Positions 6,740-6,896 of a DNA stretch of 6,896 nt are shown in pieces. Positions within the stretch are counted from its first letter, which is position 1; every line of letters begins with the position of its first letter. Made by a program: the position numbers and the translations under genes. A model generated the notes under the pieces. It worked only from the letters and a program-made list of their open reading frames with translations. It did not search any database and was not told the DNA's origin. Source of the DNA: an uncultured Muribaculaceae bacterium (GTDB taxonomy: Bacteria > Bacteroidota > Bacteroidia > Bacteroidales > Muribaculaceae); the NCBI GenBank assembly GCA_910576775.1, contig CAJTJV010000054.1, positions 1-6,896 on the forward strand, in the 5' to 3' direction.

Positions 6740-6748
6740 CCCCCCCCC
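6740..6748. repeat. C9/G9 homopolymer in the operon promoter region
   Basis: Nine consecutive C on the plus strand (G on the minus strand) lie in an otherwise very A/T-rich intergenic region, 18 nt upstream of the TAATTTTG box. No G or C run of comparable length was seen elsewhere in the window. Runs of this length are prone to slipped-strand length change. Confidence 0.9.
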
Positions 6749-6786
6749 ATTTGTTAAATATTCAAAAAAAGAGCGTTAAATACCCT

Positions 6787-6896
6787 CGGCTTTTTCATTT
6801 AAAAAAGCTTTAAAATTTGAATTGCGATGTACTCGAAAGTTATCGGCATCCTGCAACTGAACCGCATCCGAGTCCCGGAGGGACGTTTTATCAGAG
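6787..6896 (-). repeat. Right arm of bracketing inverted repeat
   Basis: This is the inverted partner of 9-115. Within the near-identical block a base at position x pairs with 6905-x. Identity is almost complete from 6820 to the window end and falls off between 6787 and 6819, where the alignment needs gaps in an A/T-rich stretch. The repeat stops with the window, so its true length cannot be seen. Confidence 0.9.
6827..6896 (+). CDS. 5' end of unidentified gene, right copy (truncated by window edge)
   Basis: The ATG at 6827 opens a frame of 23 codons plus one base that runs off the right edge. Its 23 residues are the same as residues 1-23 of the left-edge gene, beginning MYSKVIGILQLNR. The only nucleotide difference is the synonymous glutamine codon (CAA here, CAG on the left). 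No clear Shine-Dalgarno sequence precedes it, which is usual in Bacteroidota. It is divergent from the secreted-protein operon, whose first start is at 6688. Function unknown. Either a duplicated chromosomal gene or a multicopy mobile-element gene would fit. Confidence 0.65.
   Translation, partial: MYSKVIGILQLNRIRVPEGRFIR

Larger units (their letters stand above)
6689..6826. other. Divergent intergenic region
   Basis: These 138 nt separate the minus-strand secreted-protein operon from the plus-strand partial gene. Besides the inverted repeat, -7 box and C9 run listed separately, they hold A/T-rich DNA and the diverged upstream part of the right repeat arm (6787-6826). For the plus-strand gene the nearest thing to a -7 box is TAAAATTTG at 6811-6819, which has one base too many for TAnnTTTG, so I do not call a promoter for it. 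Confidence 0.6.

Overview
The window looks like a piece of a Bacteroidales genome, or possibly a whole short contig. A gut Bacteroidales of the Muribaculaceae or Bacteroides type is plausible, but the genus cannot be fixed from this sequence. Three things point there: TAnnTTTG-type -7 promoter boxes (TATCTTTG, TAATTTTG), a class III Mn-dependent fructose-1,6-bisphosphatase of the Bacteroides/Firmicutes kind, and secreted proteins built from BACON-like, leucine-rich, M64 peptidase and Por/T9SS C-terminal sorting modules.

Layout. At 1-78 (minus strand) and 6827-6896 (plus strand) lie the 5' ends of two genes that read outward off both ends. Their shared codons encode the same amino acids, with one synonymous difference. 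The homology continues about 40 nt upstream of each start, so the window is bracketed by an inverted repeat (about 9-115 and 6787-6896). Inside are two convergent transcription units. The plus-strand unit (175-3327) encodes class III fructose-1,6-bisphosphatase (fbp) and, 12 nt later, UDP-galactopyranose mutase (glf). It ends in a strong bidirectional hairpin whose left arm lies in the last codons of glf. The minus-strand unit (6688-3372) encodes a 176-residue secreted protein ending in a T9SS-type sorting tail and then, by a 4-nt ATGA overlap, a 929-residue secreted multidomain M64 (IgA-peptidase family) metallopeptidase.

Function. fbp/glf is core sugar metabolism: gluconeogenic fructose-6-phosphate, and UDP-galactofuranose for surface glycans. 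Its DNA is GC-rich (about 60-77% in sampled lines). The minus-strand operon is accessory and exported. It is richer in A+T (about 30-38% GC in sampled lines of the N-terminal half of the peptidase gene, about 48% over the catalytic half). Its upstream region carries a -7 box, a run of nine G (C9 on the plus strand) where a -33 element should be, and a 10-bp inverted repeat reaching from the -7 box to the start codon. Together these make phase-variable or repressor-controlled expression of a surface peptidase a reasonable hypothesis.

The points most worth following up are the bracketing inverted copies of an unidentified gene, the homopolymer in the peptidase promoter, the HExxxH (not HExxH) zinc motif, the unusual domain order of the peptidase, and the pairing of a peptidase without a sorting tail with a tiny protein that is mostly sorting tail. 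No RNA genes, CRISPR array or complete insertion sequence were seen. No stretch without a gene exceeds 300 bases; the longest is 6689-6826.
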